From: Nocardioides speluncae
GTDB taxonomy: Bacteria; Actinomycetota; Actinomycetes; Propionibacteriales; Nocardioidaceae
Direction: 5' to 3'
Length of the DNA: 64,000 bases
NCBI RefSeq assembly: GCF_003121585.1
Contig: NZ_QEOO01000015.1
Coordinates: 1 to 64,000, forward strand
The notes beneath the pieces are model-generated. The model made no database searches, was not told the DNA's origin, and saw only the letters and a list, made by a program, of their open reading frames with translations. Below are positions 45,273 to 53,168 of this stretch, piece by piece. Within the stretch, counting starts at the first letter, position 1; each line of letters starts with the position of its first letter. The position numbers and the translations under genes were made by a program.

Positions 45273-45875
45273 ATGCCTTCACAGGACTCGACCGCCGGCC
45301 AGGACTACACCGACCGGCTGCGCGGGCTCGAGCAACCCATGTGGAAGCGGGTCCTGGACGTACAGCGGCCGTACCGCTGGAACCTGCGGCGCCTGTTCGG
45401 CGACCGTGAGGTGCTCGACATCGGTTGCGGGCTCGGCCGCTGCCTCGCCCATCTGGCGCCTCGCGGGGTCGGCGTCGACCACAACCCGCACTCGATCGCC
45501 GAGTGCCGCGAGCGCGGGATGACGGCGTATACGACGACCGAGTTCCCGGACAGCGAGCACGCCGTGCCCGGGCGGTACGGCGGCATGCTCGCCGCGCACC
45601 TGGTCGAGCACATGCCGCACGCCCAGGCCGTCGAGATCCTGACCGGCTATCTCGACTACCTCGCGCCCGACGCCCGGCTGGTGCTGATCTGCCCGCAGGA
45701 GGCCGGCTACAAGAGCGACGCCACCCATGTGGAGTACGCCGACCTCGACGCGCTCACCGACGTCGCCGGACAGCTGGGCTTCACGCCGGTCAAGCGTTCC
45801 TCGTTCCCGCTCCCCCGGCCCGCCGGGAAGGTGTTCAAGTACAACGAGTTCGTGCTGGTCGCCGACAGGTCCTGA
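45273..45875 (+). CDS. Class I SAM-dependent methyltransferase
   Basis: 200 aa. REVLDIGCGLGRCLAHLAPRGVGVDHNP is motif I with the SAM-binding Gly loop and an acidic residue; MLAAHLVEHMPHAQAVEIL is the motif IV region with a HLVEHM segment. Start chosen at 45273 from the leaderless -10 box; an ATG at 45261 would add four residues. Substrate unknown. C-terminal KRSSFPLPRPAGKVFKYNEFVLVA is typical of small lipid or quinone-type methyltransferases, but this is weak. Confidence 0.87.
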   Translation: MPSQDSTAGQDYTDRLRGLEQPMWKRVLDVQRPYRWNLRRLFGDREVLDIGCGLGRCLAHLAPRGVGVDHNPHSIAECRERGMTAYTTTEFPDSEHAVPGRYGGMLAAHLVEHMPHAQAVEILTGYLDYLAPDARLVLICPQEAGYKSDATHVEYADLDALTDVAGQLGFTPVKRSSFPLPRPAGKVFKYNEFVLVADRS

Positions 45876-45918
45876 GCCCGGACGTGAACTCCATCGGGGG
45901 CATCGGGCAACAACGGGT

Positions 45919-46491
45919 GTGAACGACGACAACGAGATTGTGGGCAGGTCGTGGGGCGATCCCCCGGCCTTCGCCGGACTGTTCGACCGCTACGCCACCA
46001 CCATCCACCGCTACGCCGCCAGGCGAGCGGGCACCGCCGTCGCCGACGACGTCGTGGCGGAGACCTTCCTGGTGGCCTTCGAGCGGCGTCGTGCCTACGA
46101 CCTCGCCGTACCCAACGCCCGGCCCTGGCTCTTCGGCATTGCCTCCAACCTCCTCGGCCGGCACGCCCGGCAGGAGGCGCGGCAGTGGCGGGCCTACGCG
46201 CGGCACCCCCGGACCGAGTCCGGTGACGACCACGAGGAACGCACGGTGGCCCGGCTCGACGCCGAGGCCGCCCGCGCCGACCTCGCCCGGTTGCTGGCCG
46301 AGCTCGACCCGGCCGACCGCGACGTACTCCTGCTCTACGCGTGGGCAGAGCTGCCCTACGACGAGATCGCCACGGCCGTCGGCATTCCGGTCGGCACCGT
46401 CCGTTCCAAGCTGCACCGTCTCCGCCGGCGCCTGAGACAGCAGCTCGACCTACCACTCGACGAACTGACGGAGGAGAACAGTCATGGATGA
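45919..46491 (+). CDS. ECF-family sigma factor
   Basis: 190 aa, GTG start. Sigma2 (AFAGLFDRYATTIHRYAARRAG, VAETFLVAFERRRAYD, PWLFGIASNLLGRHAR) and sigma4 (LDPADRDVLLLYAWAELPYDEIATAVGIPVGTVRSKLHRLRRRL) are complete. Overlaps the following membrane protein by 8 bp, so the two are co-translated. The signal sensed is unknown. Confidence 0.93.
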   Translation: MNDDNEIVGRSWGDPPAFAGLFDRYATTIHRYAARRAGTAVADDVVAETFLVAFERRRAYDLAVPNARPWLFGIASNLLGRHARQEARQWRAYARHPRTESGDDHEERTVARLDAEAARADLARLLAELDPADRDVLLLYAWAELPYDEIATAVGIPVGTVRSKLHRLRRRLRQQLDLPLDELTEENSHG

Positions 46492-47473
46492 GTTGACCCT
46501 GGTCCGCGAGATCGGCGCGGATACCCCCGAACCCGAGACGCTGGCCCTGCGCCGCGCCCGCAAGCAGTTGCTGACGGCGTCCGAGCGCGAGCAACGGCCC
46601 CGAGTACGCCGCCCGCTGATCCGCGTCGCAGCAGCCGCGGCTGCCGTGGCACTGGTCGCCGGCGGCGTCGTCGTCGGCGAGACGTTCTGGCGCGACGGCA
46701 GCCACCGGGTGGTGGCCTCGGCCGACGCCGTCGACGTACTCGACCGGGCGGCTAAGGCCGAGCTCGCCCAGAACGACCCTGTCGTCGGCCCGGACAAGTA
46801 CCTCAAGGTGGCCTTCAAGGAGCAGTACCTCGGCGAGGGAGAAGGCGCCGACGGCAACCGCGCCGCGTGGCTCGAGGAGGGCAGGCAGACGCTGTATGTT
46901 CCTGGCGACCCCGACCGGGACTGGGTGCTGGAGCTGACCGCGCGGCGGATCGTCGATGTGTACATCGGCGATCCCGTGCCGAGCACCGGCTCCGGCGAGA
47001 CACTGCGCGCCCGCGACGGGGCGTTCTACCACCCGCTCGGTGAGGACTGGGGCAGCCCGAGCCCGGACTTCCTGGACTCGCTTCCGCGGGACCGGGACGA
47101 GTTGCGCGACCGGCTGTACGACGACAGCGCCGGCGGCGGTCAGTCCGTGGACGGCGAGGCCCTTGTCTACATCGCGGACCTGCTGCGCAGCGGCCGGGTG
47201 CCAGCCGACCTGCGGGTCGCGCTGTTCGAGGTCGCCAAGACGATTCCCGGGGTGACGGTGACCGATGACGCAGTGGTCCTCGACGGTCGGCGCGGAGTGG
47301 CGATTGGCCGCACCGAGGGCGAGAACGGTGTCCGCACCGAGCTCGTCTTCGACCGACAGTCCGGGCTGCTCATCGGCGAGCGGGGGGTCACCACCACCGA
47401 CCGCTTCCTGCCGGTCGGCACGGTCACCACCTCGACGGCGGTCTCCGCATCCGTCGTCGACGAGGCGCCGTAG
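46484..47473 (+). CDS. CU044_5270 family membrane protein, putative anti-sigma partner
   Basis: 329 aa. Cytoplasmic N-terminus (LVREIGADTPEPETLALRRARKQLL), one membrane helix (residues 46-66), then an extracytoplasmic domain containing LVYIADLLRSGRVPADLRVALFEVAKTIPGVTV and RTELVFDRQSGLLIGER. This family is regularly encoded just after an ECF sigma factor and is thought to control it. No zinc-binding anti-sigma motif (HxxxCxxC) is seen. Confidence 0.88.
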   Translation: MDELTLVREIGADTPEPETLALRRARKQLLTASEREQRPRVRRPLIRVAAAAAAVALVAGGVVVGETFWRDGSHRVVASADAVDVLDRAAKAELAQNDPVVGPDKYLKVAFKEQYLGEGEGADGNRAAWLEEGRQTLYVPGDPDRDWVLELTARRIVDVYIGDPVPSTGSGETLRARDGAFYHPLGEDWGSPSPDFLDSLPRDRDELRDRLYDDSAGGGQSVDGEALVYIADLLRSGRVPADLRVALFEVAKTIPGVTVTDDAVVLDGRRGVAIGRTEGENGVRTELVFDRQSGLLIGERGVTTTDRFLPVGTVTTSTAVSASVVDEAP

Positions 47474-47482
47474 CGGCTAGGC

Positions 47483-47890
47483 CTAGAGCTCGGGAAACCA
47501 CAGCTTGATCTCACGGGCCGCGGACTCGGGTGAGTCGGAGCCATGGACCAGGTTCTCGCGGTTGGAGATCGAGAGGTCGCCCCGGATCGAGCCCGGGGCG
47601 GCCTTCCGGCCGTCGGTGGCGCCGTTGAGCGCGCGCACGATCTCGACTGCCTCGTCACCCTCGAGTACGGCGGCGACCAGCGGGCCGCTGGTCACGAAGT
47701 CCCGCAGCGGCGGGTAGAAGTCGCGCTCGACGTGCTCGTAGTAGTGCTCGTCGGCGACGGCCGCGTCGATGGTGCGCTGCTCGAGCGCGACGATCGTGAG
47801 CCCCTTGGACTCGTACCGCGACAAGATGTTGCCGACCAGGCCGCGGCGGACGGCGTCGGGCTTGAAGAGAACCAGGGTGCGCTGCGTCAT
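47483..47890 (-). CDS. ndk: Nucleoside diphosphate kinase
   Basis: 135 aa. Balances NTP pools by phosphate transfer through an active-site His, here in ENLVHGSDS; RTLVLFKPDAVRRGLVG and GDLSISN complete the signature. Start ATG 47890, 7 nt after TAGGCT (47898-47903, minus); a longer frame to 47932 is rejected. Conserved between folC and mreB in actinobacteria, though here three extra genes intervene. Confidence 0.96.
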   Translation of the reverse strand: MTQRTLVLFKPDAVRRGLVGNILSRYESKGLTIVALEQRTIDAAVADEHYYEHVERDFYPPLRDFVTSGPLVAAVLEGDEAVEIVRALNGATDGRKAAPGSIRGDLSISNRENLVHGSDSPESAAREIKLWFPEL

Positions 47891-47900
47891 GCCGCGCAGC

Positions 47901-48608
47901 CTACAAGCCGCGCGCTCCCCACTCGGCGGCACAGTCGTCGACCTCGGCCGGGACCGGTCCGACTGCCTGCTCGTCCGGGATCGGGCTGTCGGCGACGGTG
48001 TGCAGCGGGATGTGGCCGGCCCAGCCGCCGGCGGCGTAGTCCTCGGGCTCGTCGACGGGACCCCCGGCGCGAGCCTTCACCGACGCCTCGTACAGCGGTA
48101 CGGCGACGATCGCGGTCGCGGCGAGCTCCTTGCGGGTGTGCGGCCGCAGGGTCGAGGCGCGGCCGGGGATCATGTGGTCGATCACCAGGTCGAGCGCGTG
48201 CCGCTTCTCCGTGTCGTCGGTGACCAGCCGCGCCGTACCCAGGATCACCGCGGAGCGGTAGTTCATCGAGTGGTGGAACGCCGACCGGGCGGCGACCAGG
48301 CCGTCCAGCACGGTCAGGGTCACGCAGACCGTCACCTCGGACGACCGGGTCAGGATCCGGGAGGCGACCGAGCCGTGCACGTAGAGCGAGCCACCGGCGT
48401 CCGGGCCGTCCGGGTCGTAGCCGAAGGCGGTCGGCAGCACGAGCGGGTGCCCGACATCGACGCCGAGGTGACAGATCAGGGCGGTGTCGAGCACGTCGTA
48501 CAGCGCGGCTCGCTCACTCACCACCCGCTCCTTTCCACGGGTCACCGTGGTCCGGGCGGTCGGCGACAGCGGCGGGTCATAGGTGGAGGTCGTGGCTACG
48601 GCGGTCAT
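47901..48608 (-). CDS. Pyridoxamine 5'-phosphate oxidase-like (split-barrel flavin) protein
   Basis: 235 aa from the ATG at 48608. RVVSERAALYDVLDTALICHLGVDVGHPLVLPTAFGYDPD, GSLYVHGSVASRILTR and VTVCVTLTVLDGLVAARSAFHHSMNYRSAVILG are typical of the flavin-binding split barrel family. Divergent from a MocR regulator whose likely operator lies between them, so expression probably depends on PLP or the regulator's ligand. Reaction unknown. Confidence 0.88.
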   Translation of the reverse strand: MTAVATTSTYDPPLSPTARTTVTRGKERVVSERAALYDVLDTALICHLGVDVGHPLVLPTAFGYDPDGPDAGGSLYVHGSVASRILTRSSEVTVCVTLTVLDGLVAARSAFHHSMNYRSAVILGTARLVTDDTEKRHALDLVIDHMIPGRASTLRPHTRKELAATAIVAVPLYEASVKARAGGPVDEPEDYAAGGWAGHIPLHTVADSPIPDEQAVGPVPAEVDDCAAEWGARGL

Positions 48609-48627
48609 GTCTAAGATCGTGACCGAG

Positions 48628-48653
48628 GATTGGCCTGGAGTCCCGGTCCAATC
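48628..48653. promoter_or_regulatory. Inverted repeat in the PNPOx/MocR divergent promoter
   Basis: GATTGG and CCAATC are perfect 6-bp arms separated by 14 bp with further partial symmetry. Central position between the two divergent genes makes it the likely MocR site. Confidence 0.6.
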
Positions 48654-48679
48654 ATGCGCAATCTGAACAGGACACTTCG

Positions 48680-50065
48680 TTGGCGACGCCCGCACCCCTG
48701 CCTCTCGTGGTACGCCGCGGCGCGGGGACCCCGCTGCCCGCGCAGCTCGCCGCGCAGGTGCGCGAGCTGGTCACCCGCGGCACGCTGTCCAGCGGCACCC
48801 GGCTGCCCAGCTCCCGCGCGCTGGCCGCGGACCTCGGCGTCTCGAGGGCGGTCGCCGAGCAGGCCTACGAGCAGCTGCTCGCCGAGGGCTGGCTGGAGGC
48901 ACGCCGCGGGTCCGGCACGTTCGTCGCCGCCGTCTCGCCGGCCGGTCGCCCGCACCCGCGACCGACGCCGCGGCCGGCCGCCTCCGCCGAGCCCGTGATC
49001 CGGCTCGGCACCGGCACGCCCTGGATCGACCCGCGCCAGCAGGCCGGCTGGCGCCGAGCCTGGCGCGACGTCGCCCACGCCGACCCGCCGACCGGCTATC
49101 CGGACCCGGCCGGGCTGCCCGAGGTGCGGGCGGCGATCGCGGCGTACGTCGCACGGACCCGAGGGCTGGACTGCGGGCCGGACGAGGTGCTGGTGACGCT
49201 CGGCACCGGCGACGGGCTCCGGCACCTGCTCCCCACGCTGCCGCCCGGCGCCGTCGCCTTCGAGGACCCCGGCTACCGGGCGGCGGTCGCCGCCTGCGAG
49301 TTCGCCGGACGCCGGGTGCACGACCTCCCCGTCGACGCCGAGGGCGCCTCGGTCGAGGCGCTGGCCGCGATGCCGGACGACGTCCGCGCCGTCTACGTCA
49401 CCCCCGCTCACCAGCACCCCACCGGTATCACCATGTCCGCGGGCCGCCGGCTGGCGCTGCTCGAGGAGGTGCGGCGCCGCAACGCGTGCGTGGTCGAGGA
49501 CGACTACGACTCGGAGTTCCGGTACGACGTGGCGCCGCTGCCCGCGCTCGCCACCCTCGACCCGGAGCGGGTGGTCCACCTCGGCACCGCCTCGAAGTCG
49601 GTCTCCCCCGGGCTGCGGCTGGGCTGGCTGGTCGCCGACAGCGGCCTGGTGGCCGAGATCGCCGAGCGCCGCGACCTCGCCCACGACGTACCCTCCTGGC
49701 CGGCGCAGCGGGCCTGGCTGTCGATGCTGCGCGACGGCCACGTCGACAAGCTGGTGCGCTCCGCGCGCCGGGTGTACGCCGCCCGCGCGGGCCTCGTGGT
49801 GGCCGCCCTGTCGCCGTACGGACAGATCGGCCAGCCGGTCGCCGGCATGTACCTCACCCTGGCCCTGCCCGGCGACGTCGTCGAGGCCGTGACCCGCGAC
49901 TGCCTGGCCGCCGGCTTCGACGTACCGTCCCTGGCCGAGACGACCCGCAGCTCCCCCCGGACCGGCCTGGTGGTCGGCTTCGGCGGAGTCAGCGATGAGG
50001 AGCTCGCCCGTGCGCTCGACGTACTGACGACCGCGCTGACGACGGCCCTGGCCCGGCACACCTAG
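48680..50065 (+). CDS. MocR/PdxR-type GntR regulator with aminotransferase domain
   Basis: 461 aa, TTG start. GntR winged helix at residues 10-75 (LVTRGTLSSGTRLPSSRALAADLGVSRAVAEQAYEQLLAEGWL), then an aspartate-aminotransferase-like fold (about 110-455) with the PLP lysine in TASKSVSPGLRLGW and YVTPAHQHPTG. Such proteins sense PLP or amino acids and often control vitamin B6 genes. Its divergent neighbour fits that. The TTG start is uncertain by a few codons. Confidence 0.92.
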   Translation: MATPAPLPLVVRRGAGTPLPAQLAAQVRELVTRGTLSSGTRLPSSRALAADLGVSRAVAEQAYEQLLAEGWLEARRGSGTFVAAVSPAGRPHPRPTPRPAASAEPVIRLGTGTPWIDPRQQAGWRRAWRDVAHADPPTGYPDPAGLPEVRAAIAAYVARTRGLDCGPDEVLVTLGTGDGLRHLLPTLPPGAVAFEDPGYRAAVAACEFAGRRVHDLPVDAEGASVEALAAMPDDVRAVYVTPAHQHPTGITMSAGRRLALLEEVRRRNACVVEDDYDSEFRYDVAPLPALATLDPERVVHLGTASKSVSPGLRLGWLVADSGLVAEIAERRDLAHDVPSWPAQRAWLSMLRDGHVDKLVRSARRVYAARAGLVVAALSPYGQIGQPVAGMYLTLALPGDVVEAVTRDCLAAGFDVPSLAETTRSSPRTGLVVGFGGVSDEELARALDVLTTALTTALARHT

Positions 50066-50066
50066 G

Positions 50067-50420
50067 CTGTCCGCACGACCCACCACGGAGGAGACCGCGA
50101 CCGGCTTCCTCGACGAGGTCGACGACGGCGACGCCGCCAAGGCGTGCGAGTACGTCGCCACCCCGGACGGCGAGCCCGTCGACGAGGGCAGTGACGAGGC
50201 GGACGCGTGCGAGCAGAGCATCGAGGACCTGCTCAACCAGGCCGCCCAGCACTCGCTGGACGCGTGGCTGGACTCCGACACCGAGGTCACCGAGAAGGGT
50301 GCTGAGGCGACGGTGGAGTTCACCGGCGCCGACGGCAGCGTCGGGCTGACCAAGATCGACGACAAGTGGTATGTCGTCGACACCAGCCTCTACCCGGAGG
50401 CGCTCGCCCCGTCGTCATAG
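50067..50420 (+). pseudogene. Start-less remnant of a small secreted-type protein
   Basis: An open frame of 117 codons ends in TAG at 50418-50420 but has no ATG, GTG or TTG in a useful place. It encodes ETATGFLDEVDDGDAAKAC..., then ADACEQSIEDLLNQAAQ, ATVEFTGADGSVGLTKIDDKWYVVD, resembling the small NTF2/DUF4878-like domain of exported actinobacterial proteins. The signal peptide and start appear deleted next to the MocR stop. Its end overlaps the convergent DUF4233 gene by 31 bp. A CTG start is a remote alternative. Confidence 0.6.
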
Positions 50421-50794
50421 GCGGCGTACGCCGCGGCCCGCTCGCGCTCGATCTTCTTGCCGAGGAAGTACGCCGAGCCCCAGAGGATCGCGAAGATGGT
50501 GCCGAGCACGAACATCATCGGCACCAGGAAGCCGAGCGCGATCGCGGCGACCTGAATCGCCCAGCCGAGCCAGTAGGCCCACTCCGCGCGCAGCAGGCCG
50601 GACACCACGATGCACAGCACGCACAGCCCGACGCCGATCACCAGCGCCCGGCCGAGCGGTACGTCGCCGAGGGTGACCATGCCGGGCGTGGTGAGGCCGA
50701 GCACGATCGCCTCGAGGAACAGGATCGCCGCGCACATGCCGCGGCGCGGCGAGCGCTGCGGCGGCTGGGACGACGGTGCGGCCTCCTCGCTCAC
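50390..50794 (-). CDS. DUF4233 membrane protein
   Basis: 134 aa, GTG start overlapping the folC stop by 4 bp. Three to four membrane segments: MCAAILFLEAIVLGLTTPGMV, ALVIGVGLCVLCIVVSGLL, WAYWLGWAIQVAAIALGFLVPMMFVLGTIFAILW. The LFLEAIVLGLTTP pattern defines the family, which follows folC in many actinobacteria. Role unknown. Confidence 0.92.
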   Translation of the reverse strand: MSEEAAPSSQPPQRSPRRGMCAAILFLEAIVLGLTTPGMVTLGDVPLGRALVIGVGLCVLCIVVSGLLRAEWAYWLGWAIQVAAIALGFLVPMMFVLGTIFAILWGSAYFLGKKIERERAAAYAAYDDGASASG

Positions 50795-52146
50795 GACCGG
50801 CCCTTCAGCATCGCGCGGGCCTCGCCCACGGTGACCACCGAGCCGGTGACCAGCACCGCGCCGGAGCCGAGGGATGCCGAGTCGTCGGCCTCGGCGAGCG
50901 CCGCCGCCTGCTCGATGGCGTCGGCGAGCCGCGGCACGACCGTGACCCGGTCCTCGCCGAAGATCTCCCTCGCGGTCGCCGCCAGTGTGGTCGCCGGCAG
51001 CGCTCGCTCGGTGGCGTTCTGGGTGCAGACGACGTGGGCGAGGTAGGGCTCGAACTCGGCGAGCAGGCCGTCGGCGTCCTTGTCGGCCATCACTCCGATC
51101 ACGCCGATCAGCGGGTCGAACGTGAAGGAGTCCTCCAGGGCGGCGGCGGCCGCGGCGGCGCCGTGCGGGTTGTGGGCGGCGTCGAGCAGGATCGTCGGGC
51201 TCCGCCGGATGATCTCCAGCCGGCCCGGCGAGGTGACCTCGGCGAACGCGGTCCGGACCAGCTCGTCGTCGAGCGCAGTGTCGCCGAGGAACGCCTCGAC
51301 CGCGGCCAGCGCCACCGCGGCGTTCTGGGCCTGGTGGGCGCCGTACAACGGCAGGAAGACCTCGTCGTACCGCGCCCGCAGTCCCTGCAGGGAGACCAGC
51401 TGGCCGCCGACCGCTGGGGTCCGCGACACCACGCCGAACTCCTGGCCCTCGCGGGCCACGGTCGCGCCCACCTCTGCGGCACGCGTCTGCACCACCTCGG
51501 CGACGTCGGTCTGCTGCTGGGCGAGCACCAGCGTCGCGCCCTCCTTGATGATGCCGGCCTTCTCCTGGGCGATGCCGGCCGGCTGGTCGCCGAGGTACTT
51601 CGCGTGGTCGACCGCGATCGGCAGCACCACCGCCACCTGGGCATCGACGACGTTGGTCGCGTCCCACGACCCGCCGAGCCCGACCTCGACCACGGCCACG
51701 TCGACCGGGGCGTCTGCGAACGCGGCGTACGCCATCCCCACGATCGTCTCGAAGAACGACAGCGGGTGTGCCTCCTGCTCGTCGACCAGGTGCGTGTACG
51801 CCGCCACGTCGTTGAACGCGCGCACGAACTCCTCGTCGGTCAGCGGCTCGCCGTCGATGGAGATCCGCTCGCTCATCCGCTCGACGTGCGGGCTGGTGAA
51901 GCGACCGGTACGCAGGTCCAGCGCGCGCAGCAGCGTGTCGATCATTCGCGAGGTCGAGGTCTTGCCGTTGGTGCCCGTGAGGTGGATGACCGGATAAGCG
52001 GTCTGCGGGTCACCGAGCAGCTCGGTGAAGGCGCGGATCCGGTCCAGCGACGGCTCCAGCCTGGTCTCGGGCCAGCGGGACAGCAGCGCGTCCTCGACTT
52101 CGGCGTACGTCTCGGCGGGCCGCGCCTGCGGATTCAGCTCAGTCAT
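50791..52146 (-). CDS. folC: Bifunctional folylpolyglutamate/dihydrofolate synthase
   Basis: 451 aa. Adds glutamate to dihydropteroate and to folates. P-loop HLTGTNGKTSTSRM, GRFTSPHVERMSERI, VEVGLGGSWDATNVV, and C-terminal LLDAAHNPHGA are all present. ATG start, GGGGCGAG upstream. Conserved between valS and ndk. Confidence 0.95.
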   Translation of the reverse strand: MTELNPQARPAETYAEVEDALLSRWPETRLEPSLDRIRAFTELLGDPQTAYPVIHLTGTNGKTSTSRMIDTLLRALDLRTGRFTSPHVERMSERISIDGEPLTDEEFVRAFNDVAAYTHLVDEQEAHPLSFFETIVGMAYAAFADAPVDVAVVEVGLGGSWDATNVVDAQVAVVLPIAVDHAKYLGDQPAGIAQEKAGIIKEGATLVLAQQQTDVAEVVQTRAAEVGATVAREGQEFGVVSRTPAVGGQLVSLQGLRARYDEVFLPLYGAHQAQNAAVALAAVEAFLGDTALDDELVRTAFAEVTSPGRLEIIRRSPTILLDAAHNPHGAAAAAAALEDSFTFDPLIGVIGVMADKDADGLLAEFEPYLAHVVCTQNATERALPATTLAATAREIFGEDRVTVVPRLADAIEQAAALAEADDSASLGSGAVLVTGSVVTVGEARAMLKGRS

Positions 52147-52170
52147 CTCGCCCCGAAGTCTAGGCCGCAG

Positions 52171-53064
52171 TCACTCGATCACGACCTCGACGGTGTCGAC
52201 GACCGGCCGGTAGCCGAGGGCGTGGTAGATCGCGTTCGAGGTCGGGTTGGCCTGGTCGGTGAAGAGGATCGGTCGCGCGCCCTCGTCGAGGATCAGCTGC
52301 GAGATCGCGGCGACCGCGCTGCTCGCGTAGCCGTGACCGCGATGCTCCTTCGGCGTGTAGACGGGGCCGATCCGGGCCGCACCGAAGCTCGGCGAGTTGG
52401 CGGCGGTGAGGTGGACCCGCTCGCCGCTCTCATCCAGCCACAGCCAGATCCGGCCGGCCTCGATCCGGCGCCGGACGTCATCGACCGGCGGGTGGTGCGG
52501 CTCCCCCGCGTCCCGCCCGGCCTGCTCGTCGGCCTCGATCCGGAACCGCTCGAACCACTCGGCCACCAGGTCGAGATCCTCGATGGTCGCGGGCCGCAGG
52601 GTCCCGCGCGCCGGCCGTGCCGGCGCCGTCAGCTCGCGCAGCTCGTGCAGCCGCATGTGTACGTCGATCTGCGCGGCGCCCCCGCCCAGCCTCGCCAGCT
52701 CACCGGCCACCAGCTCCGCGGCCGGCCGGAAGCCGTTGATCGCCGTCGGCCGCTCGCCGCGCTCGTGGATGACCCGCGCCAGCTCACGGGCGGCCTCCTC
52801 CGGCATCGCCTGGACCAGCATCGGATACGGCGCGAACGGCGCCGTCCGCATCGCGACGCCGACGATCGCACCGGCCTCGTCGCGCGCCGCGGCGTACCAG
52901 TGCGAGATCTCGGGATCACGCTCGACTCCGGCCGCGGTCTCCGCGGCGGTCCGCTCTGCGACGGTGGCGATGACGGTGTTCACGATCGGCTCGCGCGCGA
53001 GGTAGCCACCAGCGACCGCCAAGAACTCGGCGGGCTCGGTCCAGAACTCCCAGGTGTACGCCAT
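52171..53064 (-). CDS. GNAT family N-acetyltransferase
   Basis: 297 aa. The C-terminal GNAT fold shows IGPVYTPKEHRGHGYASSAVAAISQLILDEGARPILFTDQANPTSNAIYHALGYRPV: the RGHGYAS acetyl-CoA loop and the NxxY tail. The N-terminal half is a degenerate second GNAT-like domain. TAACCT (53071-53076, minus) ends 6 nt before the ATG. Acceptor unknown. Confidence 0.9.
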   Translation of the reverse strand: MAYTWEFWTEPAEFLAVAGGYLAREPIVNTVIATVAERTAAETAAGVERDPEISHWYAAARDEAGAIVGVAMRTAPFAPYPMLVQAMPEEAARELARVIHERGERPTAINGFRPAAELVAGELARLGGGAAQIDVHMRLHELRELTAPARPARGTLRPATIEDLDLVAEWFERFRIEADEQAGRDAGEPHHPPVDDVRRRIEAGRIWLWLDESGERVHLTAANSPSFGAARIGPVYTPKEHRGHGYASSAVAAISQLILDEGARPILFTDQANPTSNAIYHALGYRPVVDTVEVVIE

Positions 53065-53168
53065 TCCCGCAGGTTAGGGGCCACTTGGCGGAGCCGCACC
53101 CGCATTTAGCACGGCGCGCCCCCTAACTGAGTGTCGGTCTGGGATCACTGATCTCTAAGATCACCCCT

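Noticed and set aside
42284..45274. Long minus-strand frame opposite the carboxypeptidase
   Set aside because: Antisense shadow of a real secreted protein; no recognisable domain or ribosome site.
53065..53168. T-box riboswitch before valS
   Set aside because: The -10 box is 7 nt from the start codon, leaving no leader.
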